In this document: piece by piece, positions 44,322-53,877 of the stretch | Layout of the letters: each line of letters begins with the position of its first letter | How positions within the stretch are numbered: position 1 is the stretch's first letter | Source: G963662905 sp965230045 | GTDB taxonomy: Bacteria > Bacteroidota > Bacteroidia > Bacteroidales > WRLA01 | Length of the DNA: 64,000 nt | Direction: 5' to 3' | NCBI GenBank assembly: GCA_965230045.1 | Contig: OZ245940.1 | Span: forward strand, 434,001 to 498,000 | The notes under the pieces: model-generated | What the model was told of the DNA's origin: nothing | Database searches by the model: none | Seen by the model: only the letters and a program-made list of their open reading frames with translations | Program-made: the position numbers and the translations under genes

Positions 44322-45505
44322 TTTCTGCGGATCCTGAATGCAATAAGTAAAATCAATAAAAGGGCAATAACAGCTCCGGCACGGTTCAGATAGCCGGCTT
44401 CCTTATCAATGTGTGCAAGATAAGGATTTTGTGGTTTTCCGTTTTCGGTGCGAACCACCGGATTAAGATAAAACCAGTTTTTCAGGCTGTCGATGGCCTC
44501 TGTGCGCACATAGGTGTCGGTGTCTTTAATAAGATAAAATGCTGTATCCGTGTTTTGGCTGTAGCCCAGCATTTTTCCGTTTTGACCGATAAAACGAATT
44601 TGGTTCATGGGTTGGCTGAAAACAACCATAATACTGTCGTTCTGAACTTCCAGCTTGCGCAGATGCGGCAAAAGGGGCGCTTTGCGGATTTTCTCTTCCC
44701 AGCCTTCATCTTCTGTGCGATAAAACCGGACGCCATAGGTTTTTCCGGCTTTCATCGCTTTGATAACCAAATCTTTTTCGTTTTGTGGAGCATTGATGAA
44801 GGTCGCTCTTATGCCCACTTCATCGGCATTGGAAATATCGTGCGCATCGTCGTTGGAAAGGATTGGCGCAAAATGTCCGGCAGAAAGCGCAGAATCCCAG
44901 TGTTTAACCGAATTGCGTGCGCCATTGAGCACCTCGATCATATCATAATTCCCCAAATACTTAAAATCTTCGGGCCAATAGCCATCGCGTAGATCGGGAT
45001 GCGCCAAGGCAATAATTTCGTTATCAGGGCGGAGCATGTCGATGATGCCTTGCTTTTGGCTAAGGTTCTGCCGGCAAAGATAATCGCGCCAGTGTACCTT
45101 TTGAGAACCGATGCACACCTGATGGGTTTTAAAAATATTGTAGCCGTGCTCATAGGTGGGAATAAAATAGGCGCTGTCTTCCTCAAAATAGTTGATTTTT
45201 TGATAATCGCTGATGGCTGCAATATCATAGCCCAATTTTCGGTATATGGCTTTTACCGAATCATTTTGGTTTTTGCGCCCATTGGTTATGCCGCCCCACG
45301 CGCGCGATTGCAACTGAAAATTGGCTTTGAGCCAGTCGTTTTCATCGATATCGGTATAAGGATTGAAAAGTATTTCGCCATGAAAAGCTTTGGGTTCATC
45401 GAATTGGTAAACAGGTGCCGTAGCATAAAAAAATGCTTGTAATCCAATGAACGAGAGCACAATGGCAATCAGTAAAAAAGCAAATAATTTAAAAAATTTC
45501 TTCAT
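44273..45505 (-). CDS. PHP-like membrane-anchored phosphoesterase, function unknown
   Basis: 410 residues. A membrane segment at about 5-27 anchors a soluble domain. Metal-binding-type stretches of the PHP superfamily can be followed: FHGEILFNPYTDID (near 41), AAISDYQKIN, FIPTYEHGYN, IIALAHPDLRDGYW (near 165) and LSNDDAHDISNADEVG (near 220). However the first motif has no HxH pair, so the active site is not the classical one. A second hydrophobic segment (GAVIALLLILLIAFRIRRKW) near the C terminus ends in an arginine-rich tail. It sits between a TolC and a GT39 gene, but how these work together is unclear. Confidence 0.65.
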   Translation of the reverse strand: MKKFFKLFAFLLIAIVLSFIGLQAFFYATAPVYQFDEPKAFHGEILFNPYTDIDENDWLKANFQLQSRAWGGITNGRKNQNDSVKAIYRKLGYDIAAISDYQKINYFEEDSAYFIPTYEHGYNIFKTHQVCIGSQKVHWRDYLCRQNLSQKQGIIDMLRPDNEIIALAHPDLRDGYWPEDFKYLGNYDMIEVLNGARNSVKHWDSALSAGHFAPILSNDDAHDISNADEVGIRATFINAPQNEKDLVIKAMKAGKTYGVRFYRTEDEGWEEKIRKAPLLPHLRKLEVQNDSIMVVFSQPMNQIRFIGQNGKMLGYSQNTDTAFYLIKDTDTYVRTEAIDSLKNWFYLNPVVRTENGKPQNPYLAHIDKEAGYLNRAGAVIALLLILLIAFRIRRKWKRKNRRRRFTRSRY

Positions 45506-45511
45506 TCGTGT

Positions 45512-46798
45512 TTAGTTTTCGGTCAGCAAGCCACCGCTGAGCCGCATGAGTTCCAGATGCGATTCAATGAGGTTGTAACGGCTTTGCAGCTCGGCTATTG
45601 CCGCATTCAGATAAGTAAGTTGTACATCGCGGAAATTGAAGGAATTAATGGCGCCGCTGCGGTACTTTTGTTCCGAAATTTCCAGATTGAGCTTAGCACT
45701 TTCCAGCCGCTCGCGTGCTACGTTCAGCAGCTCTTTGCGGTTGTTGTACAAATCAAGCTGGTTGAGCATTTGTAAACGCAGGCTGTGTCGCATCTCGGTA
45801 ATTTGTATCAGTCCCGCGGCTTCTTTCAGGATTTCCTGTTCGATGGCACCACGGATGTTTCCTCCGTTGTAAAGCGTATAGGAGAGCGAAAAGGTCGCAT
45901 AAACACCAAGCGCATCCGACCAGCTCCCGTCCACATTTTTGGGTTTGGAATAGCTTTCCGAATAATCGGCGCCGGCATTGAGGCTAAGCCAGGGATAAAG
46001 CTGTGATTTGCTCAGGCCGATATTGTTTTCCAGGATTTTTTGGTTGATATACTTATTTCGCAAAGAGCGGTTGCTGCTGAAAAGCGCATTGATGAGCGAA
46101 TCTTCGCTGAAATCAAAAGCCGGGCTTTCCAGCTGTCCATCGGCTGAATACAGATTTCCGGTAGAATCTGCCAGCAAAAGGCTGAGTGTTCGGTTGGCGC
46201 GTTTCAGGAAATATTTTTGTTGTATATAATTTGATGAATCGCTCAAATAAGCAATTTTGGCCTGAAGCACATCATATGTTACGGCTCCGCCCAGCTCTTT
46301 TTTGTGCTGGAAATAGGCATAACGGTCGCCGGATAAATCCATGAGTTCGGTCAGCACTTCGAGTTGCTTTTTTTGCAAAAGGATGTTGTACCAGGCAAGG
46401 CTAATGGCCTGAATGCTGTTTTCGACCAGAATGGCCGTATTGCCCTGGCTGAGTTCGTAAATCCGGTCGTAATTATCTTTGCGGATTTGTGCCGAAAAGC
46501 CCCCGAAAAGCGTCCAGTTGAGGTTTACATTTGGTGTGAAGCCGTGTGAGCGCACAGAGGCCGTATTGTCGTCAAAACGGTTGCTCTGGCGCAAACCCAG
46601 GGTGATGATGGGCAATCCGCCGGCAGTGGCCAGGCCAAGGTCCCATTCCGCTACTTCTTCCTGAAGCAGGGAAACCCGGATGCCATAATTTTTTTCCAGG
46701 CCGGTATTGATGGCTTCATCAAGGCTGAGCGATTGCTGTGCGTTCAGCTGAAGCGCAACAAAGCCTAAAATCAAGATTAATCCAATTGTTTTCTTCAT
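45512..46798 (-). CDS. TolC-family outer-membrane efflux protein
   Basis: 428 residues. Signal peptide MKKTIGLILILGFVALQLNA cleaved near AQQ. The two repeats of the family are visible (LSLDEAINTGLEKNYGIRV, ENNIGLSKSQLYPWLSLNAG and YRSGAINSFNFRDVQLTYL). It lies 21 bp downstream of the RND permease gene, with which it should form a pump. The membrane-fusion adaptor that should connect them is not in this gene cluster. Confidence 0.88.
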   Translation of the reverse strand: MKKTIGLILILGFVALQLNAQQSLSLDEAINTGLEKNYGIRVSLLQEEVAEWDLGLATAGGLPIITLGLRQSNRFDDNTASVRSHGFTPNVNLNWTLFGGFSAQIRKDNYDRIYELSQGNTAILVENSIQAISLAWYNILLQKKQLEVLTELMDLSGDRYAYFQHKKELGGAVTYDVLQAKIAYLSDSSNYIQQKYFLKRANRTLSLLLADSTGNLYSADGQLESPAFDFSEDSLINALFSSNRSLRNKYINQKILENNIGLSKSQLYPWLSLNAGADYSESYSKPKNVDGSWSDALGVYATFSLSYTLYNGGNIRGAIEQEILKEAAGLIQITEMRHSLRLQMLNQLDLYNNRKELLNVARERLESAKLNLEISEQKYRSGAINSFNFRDVQLTYLNAAIAELQSRYNLIESHLELMRLSGGLLTEN

Positions 46799-46819
46799 TT
46801 TTTCCTTCCTTTGGATGGA

Positions 46820-49800
46820 TTATTCAATTTTCTTTTTTTGGTAAATAACCGCTTTTTCAACTTCTTCCGCTTCCATTTTTCGGCCGTACCACCAACCGAA
46901 AACGAGCCTGCGCAAATCATTGAGCGCCAGGATAAGCACAGGGAAAAACATCAGTATGAAGCCTGTACCGATCATCACGCCATAAGCGAGCGAAACAGCC
47001 ATAGGCACCAGAAACTGTGCCTGGAAACTGGTTTCGAGGATAATCGGATAAAGCCCCACAGTGGTCGTTATGGTAGTCAGCATAATGGGGCGGAAACGGG
47101 ATATCCCGGCATTATATAAAGCGTCTTTTACTTTCATGCCTTCGCGCAGGTTGCTGTTGTACTTCTGCAGAAACACCACAGCATCGTTAATGATGACCCC
47201 CGATAAGGCCACCATGCCCCAGGCGCTGAGAATGGAAACCGGAATGCCTTCGATTCCATGGCCCCAAAGCGACCCCAGCCAACCCAAGGGAATCATCATC
47301 AGGATAATTAAACCCTGGCTAAAGGATTTAAAATGGATCATGATAATGACGACCATCAGCAGAAAAGCGATGGAGTAATATTTCCGCAGGTCGCCCATAG
47401 TTTCTTCACTGTCGCGCTGCTGGCCTTGGAACATAACATTTACGCCCGGATATTTTGCTTGCAGTTTGGGAACGATTTCGCTGCTGATGCGCTCCAGAAT
47501 GGGCGGAACAGGTTCGTAAGGATCCACCAAATCGGCATCAATACGCACTTCGCGCTGCATGTTGAAACGTTTTATGTTTACCGGGCCGCGTTCAATTTTG
47601 TAGGTCACCAGTTCGCTGAGCGGATATTCGCCTCTTGGTGTTTTGATTTTCATGCTTTCCATTTGTCCGATGCTCATGCGTCCCTGCTCGGGATAGCGCA
47701 CCCACACACGGATTTCGTCTTTGCCTGATTGCATGCGCTGCGCCTGGCCTCCAAAAAAGCCCTGACGCACCTGCTGACTGATGTCGTTGAGGTTCAAACC
47801 CAGAAAATAAGCTTTGGGTTTGAGCTCCAGACGTACTTCGCGCTTTCCGATGGCGTTGTTGTCGGTAACATCTTTCAGGGCTTCAAAAGATTTCATTTCG
47901 GCGATCATCAGTTCTTTTGCTTTTTTCAACTGATCCAGATCTTTGCCCAAAAGGCTCACCGAAACCGGCGAACCAAAACGGTTGCGTCCGCCAATAGAGA
48001 ATTTTTCGGCCTTTTCAACCAAACCAATTTTCTTACGGATACGGTCGGCAATCTGGAAACTGGAAAGCGGGGCGTCTTCCATATCGCGCAGCAAAACAAA
48101 GATATTTCCTGCATGGGCACCGTTTTCCTGACCTTCGAAAGCATTGCCGAGATTCTGGAAGGTATAATCCACAAAATTGGCGGTATCATTAAATTCTTCC
48201 ATCAAATCCTGGTTTACTTCCCAAACTTTTTGTTCGAAATAATCCAGAAATTCTTTGGTTTGTTTTTCTCCGCTTCCGGGTGTAAAAGCGACATTGATGT
48301 TAAAACTGTCGAAAGGGATGGAAGGGAAAAATGTGCTTTGGATAATGCCGCCGCCAAACATTCCTGCCGTGATGATAATCAAGGCGATGGGAGAAAACAC
48401 ATAAATCCAGCGCCAGTGCATCACATGGCGGAGCAAATGGCCGTATATCCGGTCGCGCATCAGGGCGATGAATTTATCGAGGTAGTGGCGGATGTTGCGG
48501 CTTTCCTGCTCGTGCACACGTGAACGCAACACATGGCGGCTTCCTAAGTGGGCAGGAAGCACGAAAAAGGCTTCGAGCAGCGAAAATCCCAGACTGGCAA
48601 TAACCACAAAGGCCATCTCGTACATAAATTCCATGCGGCCTTCTGCAACCAAAAGGGGAGAGAAGGCGATCATAGTGGTCAAAACACTGGTTACAACGGC
48701 AGGCAAAACTTCCATCGTGCCATCTACTGCCGCCTTTTTCGGACTTTTGCCTTTTTCAAAATGAGAGTAGATGTTTTCGGCGATTACAATTCCGTCATCT
48801 ACCAAAATCCCAATAACCAAAATCATCCCAAAAAGGGAAATCATATTGATGGTAACGCCTGACATGCTGGCAATTACAAACATCCCGAGGAAGGAGCTTG
48901 GAATGCCCCAGGCCACCCAAAGCGAAAGCCGGATGTTGAGGAAAAGCCCTAAGGCAATTAAAACCAGCAACAAGCCGATACCGCCATTATTGTAGAGCAG
49001 GTGCAGGCGGCTTTTGAGGAGTTCCAGAAAATCATAAGTGATTTCCAGTTTTACATGATCGTGATCATCGTTGAATTTTTTTACATAATCGTTCAGGAAA
49101 ACAGAGATCGCTTTCAGGTCTTCTGTGCCCAGTTTCTGGATATTAAAACTAACGGATTTTTGTCCGTTCATGGTCGATCCGCTGGGCACATCGGCGAATT
49201 TCATTTTCACAGTGGCCACATCGCGAATAGTAAGCATGCCGCCATCTTCCTGGGCTCGGATTACAATATCACCGATATCGTCGGGATCAACCGAGCGGTT
49301 GCGGGAGCGGATCAGGATTTCTTCATCTTCGGAGCGTATGGTACCGCCCGAAATATCGCGGTTGTTCAATGCAATGGCGCGGCTGATTTCGTCAAAAGTG
49401 AGGCCATAGCGCATCAGGTCTTCTTCGCTGGCTTCCACCGAGATTTCTAAAGCCGGATAGCCGCCTAAACTTACCTGCGAAATGACTCCGGAAGCCAGAA
49501 GGTCGTCTTCAATATCCTGGGCCATATCTTTAAGCGTCATTAAATCCACATCGCCGCTCAGGCCAACAAATGCAGCCATAGTAACTGCCCGTTGTTTGAA
49601 AATTACAGGTTTTTCGGCGTCAATCGGGAAAGAGCTGATCCCGTCCACGGCATTTTTGACTTCCGTGAGGGTTTCGTCGATATCGTATTCTCCTGTGGTA
49701 GTTATGGTTACGCGGGCAAAGTTTTCCGATGATGTACTGTTGATTTCCTTGATGCCCACCAAACCGCGCACGGCCATTTCCACACGGGTGGTGATGCCTT

Positions 49801-49984
49801 CTTCCATTTCCTTGGGCGATGCCCCGGGATAGGCCACCGAAACAATGATGTCGGTGGTGCTGCGCTCCGGAAAAAAGGACATATGCATATTGTTGAACGC
49901 AAATCCCCCGGCAATCAGCATGAAAGCGATAATCATGTTGGCATAGAAGGGATACTTAACAAAAGTACTGACCAGATTTCTCAT
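46820..49984 (-). CDS. RND efflux permease (AcrB/HAE family), without an adjacent adaptor
   Basis: 1054 residues from the start MRNLVSTFVKYPFYANMIIA; an upstream in-frame ATG is rejected because the family begins here. Twelve membrane segments and two large periplasmic loops. The proton-relay helix reads GILVDDGIVIAENI (Asp-Asp), and the second half has LIILMMIPLGWLGSLWGHGI. AcrB/HAE-type pumps normally need HlyD-like adaptors; none is encoded between 42747 and 51202. The adaptor may be elsewhere, or an ancestral one was lost. It is preceded by NUDIX and RsmI genes on the same strand, with an 84-bp gap. Confidence 0.9.
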   Translation of the reverse strand: MRNLVSTFVKYPFYANMIIAFMLIAGGFAFNNMHMSFFPERSTTDIIVSVAYPGASPKEMEEGITTRVEMAVRGLVGIKEINSTSSENFARVTITTTGEYDIDETLTEVKNAVDGISSFPIDAEKPVIFKQRAVTMAAFVGLSGDVDLMTLKDMAQDIEDDLLASGVISQVSLGGYPALEISVEASEEDLMRYGLTFDEISRAIALNNRDISGGTIRSEDEEILIRSRNRSVDPDDIGDIVIRAQEDGGMLTIRDVATVKMKFADVPSGSTMNGQKSVSFNIQKLGTEDLKAISVFLNDYVKKFNDDHDHVKLEITYDFLELLKSRLHLLYNNGGIGLLLVLIALGLFLNIRLSLWVAWGIPSSFLGMFVIASMSGVTINMISLFGMILVIGILVDDGIVIAENIYSHFEKGKSPKKAAVDGTMEVLPAVVTSVLTTMIAFSPLLVAEGRMEFMYEMAFVVIASLGFSLLEAFFVLPAHLGSRHVLRSRVHEQESRNIRHYLDKFIALMRDRIYGHLLRHVMHWRWIYVFSPIALIIITAGMFGGGIIQSTFFPSIPFDSFNINVAFTPGSGEKQTKEFLDYFEQKVWEVNQDLMEEFNDTANFVDYTFQNLGNAFEGQENGAHAGNIFVLLRDMEDAPLSSFQIADRIRKKIGLVEKAEKFSIGGRNRFGSPVSVSLLGKDLDQLKKAKELMIAEMKSFEALKDVTDNNAIGKREVRLELKPKAYFLGLNLNDISQQVRQGFFGGQAQRMQSGKDEIRVWVRYPEQGRMSIGQMESMKIKTPRGEYPLSELVTYKIERGPVNIKRFNMQREVRIDADLVDPYEPVPPILERISSEIVPKLQAKYPGVNVMFQGQQRDSEETMGDLRKYYSIAFLLMVVIIMIHFKSFSQGLIILMMIPLGWLGSLWGHGIEGIPVSILSAWGMVALSGVIINDAVVFLQKYNSNLREGMKVKDALYNAGISRFRPIMLTTITTTVGLYPIILETSFQAQFLVPMAVSLAYGVMIGTGFILMFFPVLILALNDLRRLVFGWWYGRKMEAEEVEKAVIYQKKKIE

Positions 49985-50068
49985 TATTTTGTGTGTTTCC
50001 TGATGTGATGTTCGTTTGTTCAATTTGTGCCCCAAAATCAGGCACAATCTTTTAACATTTGATTGCTT

Positions 50069-50518
50069 TTATTGTTTTTGCACGTTTAGCTTTAATTTTT
50101 TAATGGCCAGATCGATAATTTCCTGATGGTCAAATGCCAATTCGGGAAGACGGTCGGTGGAAAACCATTTTGCTTCTGCTGCATCATCACCGCCTGTTGC
50201 TTGCTGCCGTGCCACAATAATGCCCGTAAAAGCCACGCTTACAGTGCGGTGGCGCGGGTCGCGCTCAATGGCGGAAAAAGCATGGAGCTGTTCCATTTTG
50301 TCCAGGCGGATGCCTGTTTCTTCTTCGAGTTCGCGCAGAACGGCCTCTTCCAGGGTTTCGTCCATATCAACAAAACCACCGGGAATGGCCCATTGATTTT
50401 TATAGGGTTCGTTTTTCCTGCGGATCAGCAAAAGCGAAAACCCATCCTGCCGGTTTCCAGCAAAAACCAAAGCATCTACGGTTAAAGCGGGGCGGGGATA
50501 TTTGTAGGTATAGCTCAT
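50069..50518 (-). CDS. NUDIX hydrolase
   Basis: 149 residues. A complete Nudix box, beginning GGFVDMDETLEEAVLREL and ending EEETGI (about residues 47-70), fits Gx5Ex7REUxEExGU. The N-terminal sequence KYPRPALTVDALVFAG is like the ADP-ribose pyrophosphatase/NrtR-type group, but no helix-turn-helix domain follows. Substrate not assignable. It starts 3 bp after the rsmI stop, so the two are probably co-transcribed. Confidence 0.9.
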   Translation of the reverse strand: MSYTYKYPRPALTVDALVFAGNRQDGFSLLLIRRKNEPYKNQWAIPGGFVDMDETLEEAVLRELEEETGIRLDKMEQLHAFSAIERDPRHRTVSVAFTGIIVARQQATGGDDAAEAKWFSTDRLPELAFDHQEIIDLAIKKLKLNVQKQ

Positions 50519-50521
50519 AAA

Positions 50522-51202
50522 TTATTCTGTTTTTCCGGCCACACAAAGTACGATTTCTCCTTTTACGCCCACTTTTTCGTAATGCTGTGCCAGTTCGGCA
50601 AGGGTTGCGCGACGGTTTTCTTCATGCAGCTTGGTGAGCTCGCGCGATACGCAGGCAGGGCGCTCTTCGCCCAAATGTTCGGCGAGTTGGTTGAGCGTTT
50701 TTACCAATCGGAAAGGCGATTCGTAAAAAACGAGGGTGTAGTCCGAATCCTTTAATTTCTGCAAACGGCTTTGACGGCCTTTTTTGTGCGGGAGGAAACC
50801 CTCAAAAACAAAGCGGTCGCAGGGAAGCCCTGAGTTTACCAAAGCAGGAACAAAAGCCGTTGCGCCGGGCAGGCTTTCAATTTTGATGTCGTTTTTAATG
50901 CATTCGCGTGCCAGCAAGAAACCCGGATCGCTTATGCCCGGACTGCCGGCATCGGTAATAAGCGCCAGTTTTTGCCCGCCGCGCAACATCTCCATAATTT
51001 TTTCCAGGCTTTGATGTTCGTTGTGCTGGTGAAAGGCCATCATCCGGGTTTCGATGCCGTAATGCTGTAGGAGCCTGCCGCTCACGCGTGTGTCTTCTGC
51101 CAAAATGATGTCGCTTTCCTTCAGCACACGAACGGCCCGGTAGGTGATGTCCTCCAGGTTTCCGATAGGCGTTGGAACGAGAATCAGAGATGCTTCTTCC
51201 AT
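50522..51202 (-). CDS. rsmI: 16S rRNA (cytidine-1402-2'-O)-methyltransferase RsmI
   Basis: 226 residues of the tetrapyrrole-methylase (SAM) fold. The start MEEASLILVPTPIGNLEDIT contains the family's TPIGNLxDIT motif; then ILAEDTRVSGRLL, LITDAGSPGISDPG and GEIVLCVAG. It methylates the 2'-hydroxyl of C1402 in the decoding centre. The open frame continues upstream to 51409, but those codons come from a dispersed intergenic repeat and a promoter box (51220-51227) sits within them, so the ATG at 51202 is right. Confidence 0.93.
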   Translation of the reverse strand: MEEASLILVPTPIGNLEDITYRAVRVLKESDIILAEDTRVSGRLLQHYGIETRMMAFHQHNEHQSLEKIMEMLRGGQKLALITDAGSPGISDPGFLLARECIKNDIKIESLPGATAFVPALVNSGLPCDRFVFEGFLPHKKGRQSRLQKLKDSDYTLVFYESPFRLVKTLNQLAEHLGEERPACVSRELTKLHEENRRATLAELAQHYEKVGVKGEIVLCVAGKTE

Positions 51203-51219
51203 GGGGCTGTGATTTATTG

Positions 51220-51227
51220 CAAAGATA
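51220..51227 (-). promoter_or_regulatory. -7 box of rsmI
   Basis: TATCTTTG on the minus strand, full TAnnTTTG match, 17 bp before the ATG at 51202. No clear -33 TTG. Confidence 0.5.
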
Positions 51228-51295
51228 GGAACTTTGTAATAAGGGCTCCGGTATATCGCGGATTTCCGCGGATAAGCTTTTTCTATATCATCATT

Positions 51296-51440
51296 GCGTC
51301 TTAGCGCCTTTGCGAGAAAAACGTGTACTCTGAGGTTTTTCTCAAAGATCATGTGGACTTCAGCTATTAAGATTTTCTGCCTCATATCCGCAACCCTTGT
51401 AGGGATCAAAACTTTGCGCCTTAGCGTCTTTGCGAGAAAT
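51296..51440. repeat. Dispersed short repeat in the spacer 51203-51566
   Basis: Two copies of GCGYCTTAGCGYCTTTGCGA followed by GAAA, at 51296-51319 and 51416-51439, and an inverted fragment TTTTTCTCAAAG near 51337. A third partial copy (CTTTGCGAGAAAA) lies at 56198-56210 after the second secreted paralogue. These short units are widespread between genes of Bacteroidota. The remainder of the spacer holds promoters at each end and no gene. Confidence 0.75.
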
Positions 51441-51511
51441 TTTTTTCTTCAGCCCTATGTTCTTTAAAAAGCCAAATGAAATAAGAAGTTTTCTTAAAAC
51501 ATTCAATTCAT

Positions 51512-51543
51512 CTTGTTTTTGTATTTGGTTTTGTTTACTTTTG
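51512..51543 (+). promoter_or_regulatory. Promoter of the tandem secreted paralogues
   Basis: TTG (51513-51515), 20 bases, TACTTTTG (51536-51543), full match to TAnnTTTG, 23 bp before the ATG at 51567. Confidence 0.65.
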
Positions 51544-51566
51544 GAGTTTTATAAAACCATCAGAAA

Positions 51567-53864
51567 ATGAAGCAGTTGATCTTATTAATATCATCCGTTT
51601 TGTGCCTTAATATATTGTTTGCGCAGCAGGTACATCAAATAATGCCCAAACCAACCGATCAGAGAATTTACGATATTGAGTTTTTTGATATCGCGCGGGG
51701 TATAATGGTTGGGGCGAATGGAACTATTTTGCTTACCGATGATGGTGGTGACAATTGGGAGGCCATCAATACCGAAATTACAGAAGGAATCACCGAAGCA
51801 GAGCTTATTGATCGCGGGAACTGCATCATACGGACTTCACATAATCTCTACAAAACATCCGATTATGGCCAAAGCTGGGAGCTGCTTTTTGAAGTGCCGG
51901 ATACAGCCACCTTTTCCAACATTGATATGGTGGATCGGGTTTATGGCTTTGCCGTTTGCAAAAACAGGACTTCCGAAGCTACTATTTTAGTCGCAACGGA
52001 TGATGGAGGGCGAAGCTGGCTTGTGAAAGAAATGAAAGGGTTCCGGTATGGTAAGGATAAACTTGGGAAATTTGCTTTTGAGGATAAGGAAAGAGGGATG
52101 TTATTAATACAGCAAAAGTACCAGAATTATAATGATTATGATTGGGCCATCGCAAGAACCTATTCTTCAGGTGGCAGTGTGGAGTTTGTTTTTATTGTGG
52201 ACGAGTATGAAGCAATATCTGCAATAGTCAGCAATGGAAATGGTCAGTTTTATACAGGTGGTTGGGAACAGCTTAATAAAGGTGAGGGTGAAGGATATTG
52301 GTATGGAACAACATGTTATGAAGTCAAGAATTTCGGGGATTCTATTGAATATGTTCATTATCCCTGGACTTATGATTTTCCGTTGAAAACCTCAAATATA
52401 AAAATATGGAATGATTCTCTAATTTGTTTAACGGGTACATCATTCTATCAGGAAGAACCTATTTGGAGTTTATATTGTGTCTTTTCCACTGATAAAGGCA
52501 AAAACTGGGAATGGGCTCAGTATTATTGCCCTCTTGGATTTGCAAAGCCTAATGCGGATGCGATGAATATTAGACCGGATGGGAAAATATTTATTAGTCA
52601 ATCTGGTGGTGGTTATTATTCAAATGGGTTTATACAATTATTTGCAGTGCTCTCCAGTGACGGATTGTGGCGTTCTATGAACAGTAATTTTTACGGAAAT
52701 ATTCTTAAACTGACCTTTGATAATTCCAATGCCAATATTGTAAGTGAGAACGCCATTGTTCGTTCACATGGCAATATAACTCATTGGTCGCCTAATATTG
52801 ATAATGATTGGTATCAGAAAATTAAACTAATCAGTTTTGCTGACAACAAAAACGGTGTGGTTCATGGCTGGACATATCATAATAATCATAGGTATCATCT
52901 TTTATATCACACAAAAGATGGAGGTGAAAACTGGATTACATCAATTTCGGATTCACCGGTGCATCATTGGACAAGCTGCATGAGCTATCCTGAAGAAGGA
53001 AGATTGTATTTTTTTAAATCAGAAGATGATTACCCATATTATGCATCACTTCAGTTTACTGATAATCTGGGAGAAACCTATACAGAAATTCCTTTGCCCG
53101 AAGATGAAGGAAGTCTCAGGTATATGGAATTTACACCAACGGCTGGCTATCTTTTTGGTGGTTTTGCAGATGGGCGTGGGGGTTACTATAAATGTACTGA
53201 TGAAAATTATAACTGGACTTTTTATGATCTGGGAACGGAGATTATCAGCAAGGCATACATTGTAAATGAAGATTTGATGTTTGTGCGGCATGGAAATACC
53301 TTGCAGGCTGTTGATATGGTTAATGACCAACTCCTGGATGGCCGGATTTCAGAAACGAGTAATTATCGAGTACAGGATGTGGTTCAGGATGATTTGGGAA
53401 ACTATTGCTTTGTGGCCACTTCTGATTTCGACACGTATTTCTATTTTGGGCCCGATTTGAATGTTTTAAAATCTTCCGGTCCTTATCCGCCTATGCGTGG
53501 CCTGACTGTAGATCCCGACGGAAAACATATCTGGGCGTTTGGAAATAACGGACGTTTATACTACCTGGGCGATGGCATGCCTGTAGGCGTTGACCCGATC
53601 AGCCATCCCGATGCCTTTCCCTTCAAAATCTATGGCAATCCTATATCAAATAATCTGGAGTTTTCTGTGAATCTTGATTTTCAGGGAGAAACCTGGTTGC
53701 AAGTGTTGGATATGAATGGCAAACTGGTTCAGGAAAACCGGATATTCCTTCAGGGCAATGCTGCACGTTTTCTGGTCAACACCAGCAGACTCCCTTCAGG
53801 GACTTATATATGCAGCCTCATTGCCGGGGATAAACGTTTTAGTGAGAAAATAGTGAAAGAATAA
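51567..53864 (+). CDS. Type IX-secreted YCF48/sialidase-like propeller protein, first paralogue
   Basis: 765 residues. Signal peptide (MKQLILLISSVLCLNILFAQ), then blades with the motif DGGxxW or similar: LLTDDGGDNWEAI, TSDYGQSWELL, TDDGGRSWLV, STDKGKNWEW, TKDGGENWIT. These are BNR/YCF48-like propeller repeats. The final 85 residues, from FPFKIYGNPISNNLEFSVN to SEKIVKE, are a type A sorting domain that directs it through the type IX system and anchors it to the surface. Function unknown; propellers often bind glycans or serve as adhesins. A near-twin starts 14 bp downstream. Confidence 0.85.
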   Translation: MKQLILLISSVLCLNILFAQQVHQIMPKPTDQRIYDIEFFDIARGIMVGANGTILLTDDGGDNWEAINTEITEGITEAELIDRGNCIIRTSHNLYKTSDYGQSWELLFEVPDTATFSNIDMVDRVYGFAVCKNRTSEATILVATDDGGRSWLVKEMKGFRYGKDKLGKFAFEDKERGMLLIQQKYQNYNDYDWAIARTYSSGGSVEFVFIVDEYEAISAIVSNGNGQFYTGGWEQLNKGEGEGYWYGTTCYEVKNFGDSIEYVHYPWTYDFPLKTSNIKIWNDSLICLTGTSFYQEEPIWSLYCVFSTDKGKNWEWAQYYCPLGFAKPNADAMNIRPDGKIFISQSGGGYYSNGFIQLFAVLSSDGLWRSMNSNFYGNILKLTFDNSNANIVSENAIVRSHGNITHWSPNIDNDWYQKIKLISFADNKNGVVHGWTYHNNHRYHLLYHTKDGGENWITSISDSPVHHWTSCMSYPEEGRLYFFKSEDDYPYYASLQFTDNLGETYTEIPLPEDEGSLRYMEFTPTAGYLFGGFADGRGGYYKCTDENYNWTFYDLGTEIISKAYIVNEDLMFVRHGNTLQAVDMVNDQLLDGRISETSNYRVQDVVQDDLGNYCFVATSDFDTYFYFGPDLNVLKSSGPYPPMRGLTVDPDGKHIWAFGNNGRLYYLGDGMPVGVDPISHPDAFPFKIYGNPISNNLEFSVNLDFQGETWLQVLDMNGKLVQENRIFLQGNAARFLVNTSRLPSGTYICSLIAGDKRFSEKIVKE

Positions 53865-53877
53865 AAGAGTATCGAAG

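Noticed and set aside
51203..51409. 69-codon N-terminal extension of RsmI
   Set aside because: Lies over a dispersed intergenic repeat and a promoter box; family members begin at the ATG at 51202.
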